In this document: piece by piece, positions 24,943 to 37,340 of the stretch
How positions within the stretch are numbered: position 1 is the first letter of the stretch
Layout: each line of letters starts with the position of its first letter
NCBI GenBank assembly: GCA_015680685.1
Contig: MNCI01002682.1
Location: 352 to 62,351 of the forward strand
DNA length: 62,000 nucleotides
DNA from: Gnetum montanum
Lineage: Eukaryota; Streptophyta; Gnetopsida; Gnetales; Gnetaceae
Reading direction: 5' to 3'
The notes under the pieces: model-generated
The model's input: only the letters and a program-made list of their open reading frames with translations
What the model was told of the DNA's origin: nothing
Database searches by the model: none
Program-made: the position numbers and the translations under genes

Positions 24943-25739
24943 TGATGAGTGGCGAGGTACTCCTACACTCAACTATACGAATACGAGCGTTTCACGCGCG
25001 ATCCGGTCAAACTCCAAGGACTAAGTGCTTACATGCCTTAATGGAACACTCAGGGTTAATCAATCATTGTTCCCAAACTTACTTGTATTATCATAGTTGT
25101 ATGGTTAAGTAAGCTTGAGGTATATGATTTTTATAGCTTTTTGTCTTTTTATGTCTTCTGCTAATAAAGGAAAGGAGAGAGAACTAAGTGACTAACTTAC
25201 GCTAACTATTCATTAACTAAGTTCTAAATGTTCCTAACACAGTATCCATTCCCACGTACCGTACACATCCTAAACCAATGCAACACTACTGGGATTACCA
25301 AACACTAATCGTTACTGGGTCATGAAGTGCTACACACATACTCGAAGCGGTCGTACTAAGTGTATTTAACTAAGCGGGTTGAAGGTTGAGAGAGATATTA
25401 ATTAACTGGAAAAGCATTTAAACATTCAACAATAATTAATTACTATTTAGCTTAATCTATATACCGCAAGGTTTATCATAAAGTTCATCTTTATTGTCGT
25501 ACACAAATGTGTGCTCAAGTACAAATTGCTCGAATAAAGTTCCATTCACTCTATGACTCCTACTACGAGCACACAGAAATTATTCAAACTATGGACTAAT
25601 AAAACTACAAGAGTTTGGGTAAGGGTCTAAGTCTAACTAACTTGAACAAAGGGCACTGCCTCTTATTTATAGAAGATGAGGCAGGACGCGATATCGTGTA
25701 GCGGATGCAATATCACGTACACGATATCGCGGCTCATCA
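24943..25739 (-). repeat. E5 5' LTR (797 bp)
   Basis: Ends TGATGAG/CTCATCA. The minus-strand U3 starts with three GATATC-type palindromes (25688-25732), and a TATA box (CTATAAATAAGAGG) lies near 25660-25673. It is the same family as the E1 LTR. It is CpG-richer than the E4 LTRs, suggesting a younger insertion. Confidence 0.85.
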
Positions 25740-28010
25740 CCTTCTAACCTTAACAAGCAATTTCATAAAAGACAGTCTTATTATACTACCAAAAACATTG
25801 CATAAACGACAAAGTATGAGTCTCTATTTTGGCTAGTTAAAGTTGTTGTAGATTGCATTCAATAGAACCTTCAAAAATTTGACAATTTCAAGATTGAAAT
25901 ACTAAGTCAATACACTTTAAAACAATGAAGGTATTTCAGTCATCTCAAAATACCAAAGATTTTCCTAGATTCTCTATGCTCAAAATAGGCAATTTGGTTA
26001 AGACATTACTATTGAGGCTTTTCAACAACATAAAATCGTCTATGGAAAATCTTAATAGAAGTCTAATAATCTGCAAAAACAGAGCTATAAAAGCAACCTA
26101 GGAAAAATCAAAAAATTAAATGTCAAGTACAATACTATCTAAACTATTAGCTAAGTAACTAAAACAAAACAGGAAGAAATGAACTCACTGAATTAAAACA
26201 AAGCAACCAAATTGATGTCTTTAGCAAGCTATCTTATAAGTAATCTTAAATTGTCTATTTTCCAAAACCCCCAAAATATTTTTTTCAATTCTACCCTTGA
26301 AGGTCCTTTTATAGTGACCTTAGGGTAGTTACAATAATCATGAGAAGTTAAGGATGAATAACAAATTTTTAGGGGATTTAATCTTAACCACCTAAGGAGC
26401 AATAGCTTTCATGGGAGGTTATGATAATTTTATGCCACATTTGGCAAGTGTCCCATGAGAAATTACAAATATCTAGGAGAAATAGTTATAACTTTCCTTT
26501 TTCTTCTTTTCTTTTTTAAAAAATAGAAATTTCATAAATCCCCCTCTTTCTTTTAAAATCGATAACCTTCCCCCCCCCCCCCCCCCCCTTTGTCCCTCTT
26601 TGTTTTTTTCAAAATTTTGTAAATATAATGTTAAAATAAAATTTTATTCGGAAGGCCACTAGCCTTATGTCCATCTTGGCATGCTACACTGGTTTAACCA
26701 TGTGCTAAAAGGAAAAATATTGCCATTTGTCATTAGAAACTCTATAGTTGCTAACATTTGCTGATGTCTCCATGTCATTAGAAACTCTATAGTTGCTAAC
26801 ATTTGCTGATGTCTCCAAGTCCCTTACCATCAAAGGCTCTTTTGCCTACAATGCCTATGATGCTAAACTCCTCACATCAGTGTCACTTCTACCTCCATTC
26901 TTGCCGGACTCGCAGCTATGCTCCCAATTGTCATCTATTCCTCCTCCAAAGCTTGCCAATTGAAAGATCCTGCTATTTGGGAATCGACGATACATATAGT
27001 ATCCAGGCACTTTCTCGGTGCTAGATTTCATTTTGGAAATTGTTACGAGGGTTTGCAAAGTTTGAACACTTCACCGGCTTTGTCAGATATGACAACTAAA
27101 AGCATTTTTCCTCCCTCATTTTCAATATTACAACCACAAGATTAGAGGGTTTCTTCTTGTTAATGTTGTCCTCGTTGGCCTAGATGTTATGATAAATCCT
27201 TGCAATGGAATGTGTTCAAGGATACAAGACTATCCTAGCACACAACATATTCTCTATTTATTTTAACGGCATCCTATGCCTGAGCTTGATAAGGATAATT
27301 TCATTTATTGTTTGCTCTGAAGATTATTTGTTGTTGCTCTTTTTTAGAAAAAAAAATCCTCTATGTACAACAAGTGCTACTAGTTCTATAGTAGATTGCA
27401 AAGTAGAAAATTTTCTTTTTCTAGATTTTCTTGGATTTCTATACCTCAACATTGTTGAGCTTTAATTGTTAATTTTTGCATTCTTCCATGACTATCTTTT
27501 AAAAGAAATCTACATAGTGGACATTATATTACTTAAAACTAATATGTGCAAATATTTTAGGGAAATTTAGTAGCATCCATTTTTCTCTAAAACCTCTCCT
27601 AAATTTTCTTTAACATAACCATTCATTCTCTACAACTAGCAGATTCCATAGCATCTTCTATATTTGTGATATTTTTGTTTTTTAAGCTAAATGCTTAGTA
27701 GCTTCCAAGAGATATGTTTCCTTAACTTCAACTAAAGGTGGATAATCATGGAGACCTTTCCCACCTATCACATCAACCCTTTGATACCTATCACCTTTTT
27801 TATTCTTGTAATAACATGGAAAATTAATATGGAAACCATATGCCATTGGTTATGAAAGAAAATATAATACTTGCTTTCAAGTAGATTTCTGGATTGTTAC
27901 TTTTAAAGAAAGTAATTGAACAACCCGTGAGCCTTTGCCATTTACTACTAGTGTGCTATGTTCCAATGATCAATAACTTTGATTTGGATAAAAATTCCAA
28001 CATTATCTCA
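25740..28010. other. Unassigned DNA inside E4
   Basis: Bases 25740-26640 are AT-rich with a minus-strand TATA-like CACTATAAAAGG near 26312, possibly part of another LTR. A run of 19 C lies at 26570-26588. A perfect 45-bp tandem duplication lies at 26729-26818. Bases 26800-27145 have higher CpG and short open frames on both strands that match no family I recognise; this could be a captured host-gene fragment. Bases 27150-28010 show nothing recognisable. Confidence 0.4.
26729..26818. repeat. 45-bp perfect tandem duplication
   Basis: Two copies of a 45-bp unit starting GTCATTAGAAAC begin at 26729 and 26774 with no differences seen, which implies a recent duplication. Confidence 0.9.
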
Positions 28011-28866
28011 TAAGATATGTTCTATATAATGGTAGAATTATGACAACACATGCCTTTGGTCCCTATTATTTTGGTGGGATCTATGATCATCTCTATCCCA
28101 TCGATCACCTCCCTCACAATCTTTGTTACTCCTACAGCTTCGGTCAAAGTTAGAGGAGGAAGACGATGAGAATGAAGATGAAAAAGAGGAAGGGGAGCCA
28201 CCACCAGTGCAATGTCTACTACTTCCTCTTCTCTAATCCCTACTACAATCACCATGTTTGTCCTTACTTTGGTGCTTGTCATCATTCCTGCCCTAGCTAT
28301 CTCCTTTTAAGGCTCTCTGATCATGGGATCCATTATTCCCAAAACTAGGATTGATTACAGTTGACTATATCCACTAGTTAAGGGTCTCCTCATCAAAGAT
28401 AGGAGGAGAATTAGTGTACTGAAAGCTATTCAAAAAGTAGTCCTTCCCATCTTTGTGTATCTACACAAATAAGTGGGTAGGCCCCTTTTTTCCTTTTATG
28501 GCATCATATTGAGCCTCCATCTACCAATCTTTCTTTTTCTGTGCCTCTATGTGATGATAATACCAATAGACATGATCTTGCACTTCATATTTAGAATTAA
28601 GTCCAGTAATGCCCAGCCTGATAAGATTATTCAAGAGCATTACGGGAACAAATCGATCAAGAGGCAACATAATGTTGCCTTCCATGCCTCTCCATCGTAA
28701 TTACTCATCCTAATGCAGGATGAAGGTGAAGTCCAAAGTATACTCATTTAGATGAGTAGAAACGAACTTAAACTATTGGGGCACTAGCATCTTGTGGCCT
28801 TCTTGTTGTTTCTGATTGGATCTGCTTACAAACAGTGAAGAAATTTCCCTACGAGAAGAAGCCATG
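28011..28866 (-). pseudogene. N-terminal gag remnant of E4
   Basis: The minus-strand ATG at 28866 begins M-A-S-S-R-R-E, matching the E6 gag start (M-A-S-S-H-K-G at 34715). The Ser-rich segment (28200-28130) flanked by Asp/Arg/His-rich sequence matches the E6 gag around 35.4 kb. Similarity ends near 28010, before the gag core. Several stops are present. Confidence 0.65.
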
Positions 28867-29014
28867 TTAGTGCTTAAGAAAAAATAGTATGCTTATGTTA
28901 TTATTATTTATCCTAATAATGTGCCCTTAGAGTTCATTACAACATCATTGAATAATTTCACTAACTTCCTAGGTAGTGCACATAGCTAACTCAAATTCCC
29001 AGTAATAGCACCAA

Positions 29015-29841
29015 TGATGGGCGATGAGTATACCCTATATCCAACCATATGAATTACAAGTGTTCACATGCAATCTAGTTAAATTCCATAGACTTTAGTT
29101 CTAAGTACACATTATTTAGAATAGTAAATCTTAAGACATGATCATTATCTTCCTAGTTCCACTTGTATAAGTGCAAGCATATGGTTAAGTGTAACCAAGG
29201 CACATGATTTGTATTAATTTATATTTTTTATCTATTTTATTTTTAGTGTAAAATAAAGTGATTAGTGCTAATTAATCTAATACCTATCTAGTGTCTTAAT
29301 CTATTTCCTAACTTAAGCATTTGGTCCAACTTACTGTACACATCTTAAACGTGTTATAAAGTGGCTAAGTTGTCAAGTGCTTGCACTACTGGGATTACCA
29401 AGTGTTAACATTATGTTCGAGGTAATTGTACTTATGTGTATTAATTAATCTAATTTAATTAACTAAATACATTGAAGTAAATTGCATTAAAATAAACATT
29501 AAGCTAATTCCAAATGATGCAAGGTTTATCGAGAAGCTTGTCTTTATTGTTGTTACACCAAAGTGTCCAAGTACATTAGTGTTCGAATAAGGATCTATAC
29601 ACTTCTTGACTCCTACTACAAGCACTTAGAAAATATTCTAACTATTGGAAAAGAAAACTACAAGAACTTCGTTAAGCTACTGAATGAACGATGCCATAAA
29701 TGTGGTGGGTGTGTGCATTTATAGAGGCAGACATAGATGCTCCATCAACGCATATGCATCAACGAGGATGAGTCAACGAGTACATGTCAACAAGGATGCA
29801 TCGACATGACCTAGTTGATGCATCCAAACAATGATTCATCA
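29015..29841 (-). repeat. E4 5' LTR (827 bp)
   Basis: Starts TGATGGG after the primer site (28996-29013, minus TGGTGCTATTACTGGGAA) and ends TTCATCA. It aligns throughout with 13753-14626 but with many differences, so E4 is old. The minus-strand TATA box, CTATAAATGCAC, is near 29715-29726. Upstream are TTGATGCAT/GTTGAC motifs. Confidence 0.85.
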
Positions 29842-29846
29842 ACTAG

Positions 29847-30540
29847 TAATATAAATCTAAATATTATTAGATAGATCCTAAACATTTTACTAAAGAATCA
29901 ACACTAAAATGTATGGAAGAAAGTCCTTGTCCTTTCATTAGAATCTTTAATAATTTGTAAACCTTCTTCAATACCCTTGCCATTCATTGAAAACTAGTCA
30001 AAGTTGAAACCATACCATTATGATGATTAGTATCAAAAATACATTTTGGTGTATCCAAAAGAAATAAAGAATGCATTGATTTAAGGTCATCATAACATTA
30101 TTTCCATGTTTATTACTATAATTTGTTTTTAGTTTTTTGGGATCCTTTTCCATGTTTAATAATTTGAAATTCCTCTTCATCAATACTTGGATTCTTAAAC
30201 AACCTCAAAAGTATATACATTAATAATTATAGTTATAATTAATTTCTTATGTATTTGATTATAGTTAGTCGATTGTAAAGGCATATGCATTCCAAGTTTC
30301 TTTCTAGGCAAATAAAACAACAAAAAGAAGAAACATTAATGGAAACAAGATTAACACATTCTAAGATAACTTGTTCATTCATAAATTATCCTTTTTTAAG
30401 GACCAAATAATATTTATTAAATAAATAACCTTTATGATGATAGAAAACAATAAGAATTTACTATATGAAAATATAGTACTCTTTAGTTTAAGTGAAGGGT
30501 TGTAAGATCCTAAACATATTTACCCCCATAATATATACCC
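29847..30540. other. AT-rich intergenic, no gene seen
   Basis: No recognisable coding or repeat structure. This flank directly followed 13752 before E4 inserted. Confidence 0.5.
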
Positions 30541-31015
30541 AATATAAAACTTTCATAGAACTTAAGTATTAATGTTTATCACTTAGTGCTACCCACTAGA
30601 ATTAAACCCATGACTTGCATTTTCTAAATCAAGAATCTTACCATGGGGCTAACACCTTTTTCACTAAATTTTTTTGACCTAACAATGAGATGATATCCTA
30701 GTGGTAAGACAATTGATTTGGAAGCTTCAAGTTATGGGTTTGATTTCAATGAGCAATGATGAGTTATATAAAGTTCTAATTAGACTATATATCTTGGGGG
30801 TGTGCCTATGTTTCACTTATTTTAGGAGTAAGCACCTCACATTTTTTTTACCTTAGTTGGGAGGATGTTAGAACTTGAAATAATTGAAATATAGGTACAC
30901 CTTAAGATATATTGTTTAATTAGAACTTTGTAACTCAACATTGCCTACCAGAATCAATCCCATAACTTTATAGCTCATCATGATGCCTATATCATAACAA
31001 CATGGGCTAAATTGG
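30541..31015. repeat. Cluster of three tRNA-derived SINE-like units
   Basis: Each unit has a pol III A-box-like and a B-box-like element at tRNA spacing. Copy a (minus): A-box in 30636-30656, B-box GGGTTTAATTCTAG (30596-30609). Copy b (plus): TGATATCCTAGTGGTAAGA (30691-30709), B-box ATGGGTTTGATTTCAA (30734-30749), body ending in a T run near 30850. Copy c (minus): A-box near 31001-31013, B-box TGGGATTGATTCTGG (30948-30962). The bodies share AAGTTCTAATTA and ATATATCTT. Copies b and c face each other as an imperfect inverted repeat. They are not intact tRNA genes. Confidence 0.6.
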
Positions 31016-31220
31016 AAAGAAAGGTAAATGAATTAACGATAAATATTTATGGTAGACTATCTACTTAATTTCATGATCCTTAAACATATGTTCTTATGTT
31101 ACCCTCAAGTGGTAGGTATCTCAATATAGTGTTATTAAGAATGAATCTATGATGCACACAACTACAAGATGTTTTAACTAGTTCAAGTATGCCTCCCTAA
31201 CAACAATTCTTGTGTAGAAT

Positions 31221-32857
31221 ATCATCATCATCATCCTAGCCTTGTCCCCAAAAAATGGGATCAGCTACATTAGTTCTTTTTTGCCATTCACCTCTATGAA
31301 GAGCTAGATCTTTGTTTATTTGTAGCTTCTTTAAGTCATCTTTGATCATTTTTCCCAAGTATTCTTTAGTCATCCTTTTGATGGCTTTCCTAGAACATTG
31401 ATGTAGCAATATTTATTTATAGGCACATTGTCTAACCTTCTTTGCAAATGTCCAAATTATCTAAGCTACCATTCTTGTAGCTTATCTAAAATAGAAGCCA
31501 CTCCAAGTCTTCATCTAATGTTTGTATTATGTAGTTTATCTCGCCTAATAATATTCAACATACATTGAAGCATTTGCATTTCTGCCATGCTGATTTATTG
31601 CTCATGCCTCTTTTGTATTATCAAAATTCAACACCATATAAGATAGTAGGCCTACTTATTGTCCTATAAAATTCCCTCTTTAATTTTATTAGTATTCTTT
31701 TATCACATAGAATACCACTAATCCATTTTGATCATCCTATGTCAATTCTATTTCTAATATCTTTATCAATTTCACCATATGATTGGAGGAATAATCCTAG
31801 GTAGTGAAATTTTTTACAATGAGGGACTCTTTTGCTTTGAATTGTCACTTTCATTTTACCACTATTTATGTTGTTATTAAAATTTCATTCCATATATGCT
31901 ATCTTACTTCTCTTAATTGGTAAATCTTTTGATTTTAAAGCATCTCTTCACTTCTCAATTTTAGCAACAATATTTTCTTGAGTTGTATCCACCAACATAA
32001 TATCATCTACAAATAACATACACCCATGGATTTCATCTTGTATTTCCTTTCTTAATTCATCTATGACAATGGCAAATAAGTATGGTATAAGTGTAAATCC
32101 TTGATGTAAACCTACTATGATTGAAAACGTAGATGTTATTCCACAAGTTATTCTAATATTAGTGGTAGCTCCTTCATACATGTCTTAAATCACTTTAATA
32201 TATTTATTAGGGATGTTTTTCCTCTATAAGGTCCATCAAATAATATATCTAGGTGCTTTGTTAAATGCTTTCTCCAAGTCAATGAAGATCATATGTAGAT
32301 TTTTGATATGGTTTCTAAATTTCTCCATTAATTTTCATATAAAAAAAATAGCCTCTATAGTATATATCCTTGGCATAAATCCAAATTTATTTTTAATATT
32401 TTGAATTCAAGTTTGAAACACTACTCTATGACTGTCTCCAAAATTCTCATAGTATGGCTCATTAGCTTGATTCCTCTATACTTTGCATAATTTTGTATGT
32501 CTCCCTTTTCTTTTTTTTTTGTAAATAAGAATAACAAAGCTTTTTCTCTAATTGTTAGGCATTTCTCTATCCTTCAAAATTTTGTTAAATGATTATGTTA
32601 GTCAAGAAACTTCTATAACTCCCAATGCTTTCCAAGCTTTAATAGGAATGTTATCTAGTCCAAATTTTTCATTTTTCATCTTTGATAAGGTTATCTTCAC
32701 CTTAAAAAAGGAAAGTTCATTAACCAAACCAAGATTTGGTTCTTCTTCTTAAAAATTCTTCATTTAATAATTCTTGAAAATAAATTTCCCACCTATCAAA
32801 AATTTTATTATCTATTACCAAAATTCTTTTATCTACTTCCTTGATGCATTTGACATG
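31221..32857 (-). mobile_element. RTE-like LINE, 3' part (RT)
   Basis: On the minus strand, RT motifs are readable: G-L-H-Q-G-F-x-L-I-P-Y-L-F-A (region 2), then C-M-L-F-V-D-D-I-M-L-V with the catalytic D-D. Upstream is the segment I-K-E-V-D-K-R-I-L-V typical of RTE-type plant LINEs. The 3' end is GGGACAAGGCTAGGATGATGATGAT, a short-repeat tail as in RTE elements (31221-31235 in plus coordinates). At 32857 the ORF is interrupted by the Copia element and resumes at 52264. Multiple stops and frameshifts make it inactive. Confidence 0.8.
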
Positions 32858-33720
32858 TGAGGATTGAGAACCTAGAAGGGGGGTTGAATAAGTTCCCCAA
32901 TTTGAAAAATGCATGAGCCAAAAATACACCAGATTTTACATGGTTTTCTAACTTGGGTACTCCACACTTGAAGGGTAGATTCCTTACACACCTCCAAACT
33001 TTGTTTTTTCAAAATGTGGTTTGAAGGGCACCATACCCTGTACAAGCTCTGAGCTTTGCTCTAGAGTGTTTCATCATTGTAAAACCACTCAATCCCATAT
33101 GATCCCTCAATACGAATGCCTTCTCATAAGAAGCACATCAATACTAAAAAGCTACAAGAAAAAAAGGAAAGAATAAGAAAAAATAATAACTAAATTTACA
33201 GGTCCTTCTACTTTAAGCTCAATACAAATTACAATCAAGAAAATGATGTTACAATGAGGAGAAAGAATAGAATTACATAGAATAGACAATGAGAAGCTTA
33301 TGTGAATAGTTCTTGCACAATGCCAAAGATTTTGACATCATCTTATAGCCTCAGAGTTTTCAAAAGCTCCTCAGAATTCATGCAACGGCTACCAAACCAC
33401 TAGTGTGGATGTCTACTTTGAAGTTGGGATGTGTAACTGAGATTGGCATCAATTTAGGAAAGATGTCTATCTGATAGATGGGACATCTATAGTGGGATGT
33501 CTACAGGGAGATGTCTACTGTTGGAGATAGATGTCTACTATTTTTGAAAGACATCTTCTCAAACTTATAGCTTTAACTTTTGAGGCTTTTTCCTATACTT
33601 TTGCCTCTTAGTAGTCCTTGGAGAATCTTCATTTGATTTGTAGACTTCATTTTCATCAATGCTCTCATCTTGCCCATGTAGTCTTCATTTGTCATCTTGT
33701 TGTAGATCTTGTTTTCTTGA
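32858..33720 (-). repeat. Copia 3' LTR, first part (interrupted by E6)
   Basis: Aligns with 51184-52147 of the right LTR. It contains AGATGTCTA-type repeats (33405-33550). The LTR is interrupted after CTTGA (33716-33720), the E6 target site, and resumes at 46717. It lacks the 104-bp duplication present in the right LTR. Confidence 0.85.
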
Positions 33721-34563
33721 TGATGAGTCATTGTCATTCACCTACATCGATGGGATCCCATCGATGCAATTGTGTCAATGCGTGACTTGTTGTGTTGACA
33801 TGTATGCATTGACATAATGTCTTGTCTTCCTTATAAATACATGCTCACTAGCCGTATGTATGGCATCCATTCATTAGTTGCTAGTAAAACTCTTGTAGTT
33901 TTATCTTTTAAAAGTTAGAATATTTTCTAAGTGCCTACAGTAGGAGTGAAAAGTATACAAATATTTATTCAAGCACTGATATACTTGAGTACCTTAGTGT
34001 GATCAGTAATAAAGATAAGCTTTCTTCATAAACATCGCATCACTTGGACTTAGCTTAATATTTACTTAATGCATTTATTATTCATGCAATTTACTTTAAT
34101 GCATTCAATTAATTAATTAACTTTGGATAATTGATACACATAAGTATAACCATCTTGAACATACGCTTAACGCTTGGTAATCCCAATAGCACTTAGCTCT
34201 TGGTAACCTTGTAGCGTTACAATGTGTTCAAAATGTATATGACATATGGGAATGGATGCTTATGTTAGAACTAGTTAAGCATTAATTATTTATTACATTA
34301 ATTAAACATTTAATTACTTTGATTTCAACACTTAGGAAAATTAAATGAAAAACATAAAATGATAAAAATCATATGCCTCAATTATACTTAACCATACTTT
34401 TGCACTTCACAAGTGAAACTAAGAAGACAATGATCATGTTTGTTAGATTCACTACCTATACCTAGTGTACTTAAAGAGATAGAGTCTATAGAATTTGACC
34501 AGATCGCTTAGTGAATGCTAGTGATTCATATGGTTGGGTGTAGGGACTATTCGCTACTCATCA
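33721..34563 (+). repeat. E6 5' LTR (843 bp)
   Basis: TGATGAG...CTCATCA. U3 holds CATTGTC, GTGTCAATGCG, TGTTGACATG and GCATTGACAT motifs (33730-33815) followed by the TATA box CTTATAAATACATGC (about 33829-33843). Confidence 0.9.
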
Positions 34564-34564
34564 T

Positions 34565-34583
34565 TGGCACTATTGCTAAGGAC
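34565..34583 (+). other. E6 primer-binding site, tRNA-Asp type
   Basis: TGGCACTATTGCTAAGGAC, one base after the 5' LTR. It is the Athila-type site with C to T and G to A changes. Confidence 0.75.
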
Positions 34584-34714
34584 TTTAGTTAGCTACGTGC
34601 GCTACCTAGGAGTTAGTGAAATTATATAATGATGTTGTAATGAATCTAAAAGTTAATATCATTAAGAAAAATAATAAAAATAACAAAAGAACATTGTTCT
34701 TCTTTTGATCTAAT

Positions 34715-37340
34715 ATGGCTTCTTCTCACAAGGGAGATTCTCTACCACCATATGAAGGTGGATCCAATCAACAAAGGTTTGAAGGATCAAAACCGCCAAT
34801 GCCCCAACAATGCAAAGTGGTCTATACTCATCCCAATGAGTATGTTCCAGACTTCACATTCATCTTACATTAGGATGAATAGTTGCGATGGAGGAACATG
34901 GAGGGAAACATTATGTTGCTACTCGATTGATCAATTCCTGTGATGCTACTCCAAACTCTCATAAAATTGGACATTTCAGGGATCAATGCTAAATACATTG
35001 TGTAAGACCATAACTATCAAGATTATCATCCCACTAAGGCATAACAAAAGAAAGATCAACAACAAGAGATTTGCTACAAGGCATCAAAGCAAAAATGATT
35101 CACAAACTACTTGTTCTTGCTAGGACAAAAGGAAGGTGAGGATTCCTTCTCTGGGGATTCTTAGAATACTAACTTTCCTCCCTTATCCTTTGATGAAGAA
35201 GACCCTAACCAAAATTTATAATCCACTATAAACAACCTTGGTTCAAGAAAGAACAAGTTCCATGACCATGGGGGCTCCAAAGAAGGAAGTCAAGGTAGGA
35301 ACCAGGACAAGCACCATGATAGAGACAAACATGGTGATCACAATCATGACCAAAGGCAAGAGAGTAGTAGGCACCATGCTGGTGCTAGCTCTCTTTCCTC
35401 TTCACCTTCAACATCCTCATCTTCTTCCTCCTCTAACTACAAGCAAAGTCGCAGAGGAAAAGATTGTGATAGAGATGACTAGTGAGACAGAGATGATCGT
35501 AGGACCCACTAGAATAGTAAAGACCAGGGGCGTTGGTAGTCAAGGAAGGCCTACCACCATGAAAGAACAGACAATAGAGGAGATCATAGGCATCATGGCC
35601 ATCACAAGGGCTATGACTATGATGAGCCTTTTCTTGCAACATAGAACATGATGAACATTGCAAAGGCCATGAGGATTCCAACGAGGCATGTGAAAGATAG
35701 TAGAATCAAATATTTGGATATGAACAATATTCCCAAGTTCAAAGGGGAATACAACTTAAATCCACAAAATCATCTTCAAGCATTTCACAATGCTTCTACC
35801 TTGCAAAAAATTGAAAACGAATGGTAAAAATTAAAGCTATTCCCTAAGACACTCATTAAAGAGGATAAAAGCTAGTATTAATCCTTAGAATCAAAATCAA
35901 TCAGACGATGGAGTACAATGCTTGAACTCTTACATGACAAGTATCAAACGTACTCCCAAGTGTCTGATCTAAGGAAGTAGATCTGAGGGTGAAGACAATG
36001 AACACATGAATCCTTGGATGCAACCATGGATAGATATTACTCTCTATTGCACAAGTGCCCAAGCCATGGCTTTTCTCAATGAGAGCAACTTTGCCATATT
36101 GTAGATGGGCTTAAAAAAGAAATGAGGAGAACTCTTGGGGTCTATGCCCAAGGGTGAATTTCAAAAATAAGGATCCATCAAATCCAAAGGCTGATTAAGT
36201 AGGTGGCCAAAGAAGAAGGTGGGTTAAGAAAAAGGGAAAGGGTGGAGGAGTACAACTAGGATCCTTCCATCTGAAAAAGGAAAGTCCAATTTTGTGACAA
36301 TGAGGAGGAAGCACCACTTGATAAAGTGGTGCAATATAAAACCTTACCAATCCAAAAATCTATTTTTGAAATATTAGCCAAGGTAGATAAATTCTAGGAT
36401 TCTTTAGACAAAAAATTCCAAAGTGCTCTTAAAATCATAGAAGAATCTAAAGAGTAAGATAGTGGTCATGATCGAAGGAGAATAAAAGAAGCTAAACATG
36501 TCCATTAAAGGGGTAAGTATAAGGCTACTACCATTGAAGAGGTTGCAAAATTTGAGACTGATGATGGTGGTGGGTGTAACATCTACCACTATGAACATCT
36601 TAAGGGATGTTGCCCCATTGTGTCACACTTACAAGAGTCTGGGATGTATGTGCTAAATCCTAGATAGCAAGAAGGCAAGCACCCGGGAGGTTACCTTATT
36701 CTCAAGACAACTATAGGCAGTTCCAACAATAGCAAGCCTACTATCCCAGTGGAGCTCCACTTTAACATCATGAGTAATACCAGCAATGGCAACACCCATA
36801 GTCATGGGGATGCCACCACCAAGGAAGTAATACCCTTACTGGCAACCAAATCCATATGGGTACTATGTTTAGTAACTAATTTCTCCACATGACTCTTCTA
36901 GTCATGCATCTTTCCACCACGACTACTACCCTCTTGAATACTCTAGAGCTCAATCTCCAAGAGGGGAATCCCCATTTCCTTTCTACCCTCCTCATCCTTC
37001 TGCACTTGTACCTCCACCCATAACTTAATTACCATCAACTCCATCCATGCAGGGTGAAATTGCTACCCAACTATAGCAAAGAAATGCCACAAAAGCTATT
37101 AACTTACAGGTAGCTTCCTAGCCAAGTGATTTGGAAAATAAATCTTGAAAAAAATCTTTCTTCAAAACCAAAAGTCCTTCTAAGCCCTCATAGACACCTA
37201 CAATTGATGATCCTACTTCTCCCTCATCCTCTGCTACATCATTCGAGAACACTACAAACCAAATGCCTCTCAAGTGCATACTATCATGTTGATCCATCCA
37301 ATCATTGATTGGATAAAGGTTGGCCACCTTTCTAGGAAAA
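34715..37340 (+). pseudogene. E6 gag
   Basis: ATG 34715 (M-A-S-S-H-K-G). The N-terminal domain keeps Y-V-P-D-F-T-F-I-L-H, then TAG at 34871 and 34880 where E5 has Gln. A Ser-rich segment lies near 35.4 kb. The gag core from about 35720 has N-L-N-P-Q-N-H-L-Q-A-F-H-N-A; W-Q, S-W and Y-W positions of E5 are replaced by stops. The zinc-knuckle-like motif near 36580 reads C-N-I-Y-x3-H-x4-C, so one metal ligand Cys has become Tyr. Frameshifts occur after 36860. The end matches the E1/E5 gag tail (I-I-D-x-I-K-V-G-H-L) near 37310. Confidence 0.8.

Larger units (their letters stand above)
22136..25739 (-). mobile_element. E5: 5' part of an E1-family Athila element inside E4
   Basis: It contains a 5' LTR (24943-25739), primer site and full-length gag, closely related to E1. 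It stops abruptly after the gag motif N-E-A-C-K-A (about 22150). E1 continues there into the protease active site; here the sequence turns into the Tat-like RNase H. No 3' LTR of this family is present to the left, so protease, RT, integrase and 3' LTR were deleted or never co-inserted. Confidence 0.8.
13753..29841 (-). mobile_element. E4: Athila-type element, 16.1 kb, with foreign inserts; TSD ACTAG
   Basis: The LTRs at 13753-14626 and 29015-29841 are similar to each other and unlike the E1/E5 LTRs. ACTAG occurs immediately outside both (13748-13752 and 29842-29846), which fixes the borders. On the minus strand the order is 5' LTR, primer site, gag N-terminus, foreign DNA, internal promoter-like region, accessory ORF, polypurine tract (CAGTTGTGGGGGTA, 14627-14640) and 3' LTR. 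Its own protease and RT were not found. The interior contains the Tat-like integrase fragment and the E5 gag/LTR, so it has undergone insertion and deletion after its own insertion. Confidence 0.85.

Noticed and set aside
13753-25739. One element bounded by the LTRs at 13753 and 24943
   Set aside because: These LTRs belong to different subfamilies. The partner of 13753-14626 is 29015-29841, supported by the ACTAG duplication.
30690-30750. tRNA gene
   Set aside because: A- and B-box-like elements are present, but no cloverleaf could be drawn, and the sequence has a longer body repeated nearby. A SINE fits better.
35238-35651. Plus-strand open frame of 137 codons
   Set aside because: Out-of-frame reading of the Ser-rich E6 gag segment; the gag frame is supported by E4 and E5 homologues.
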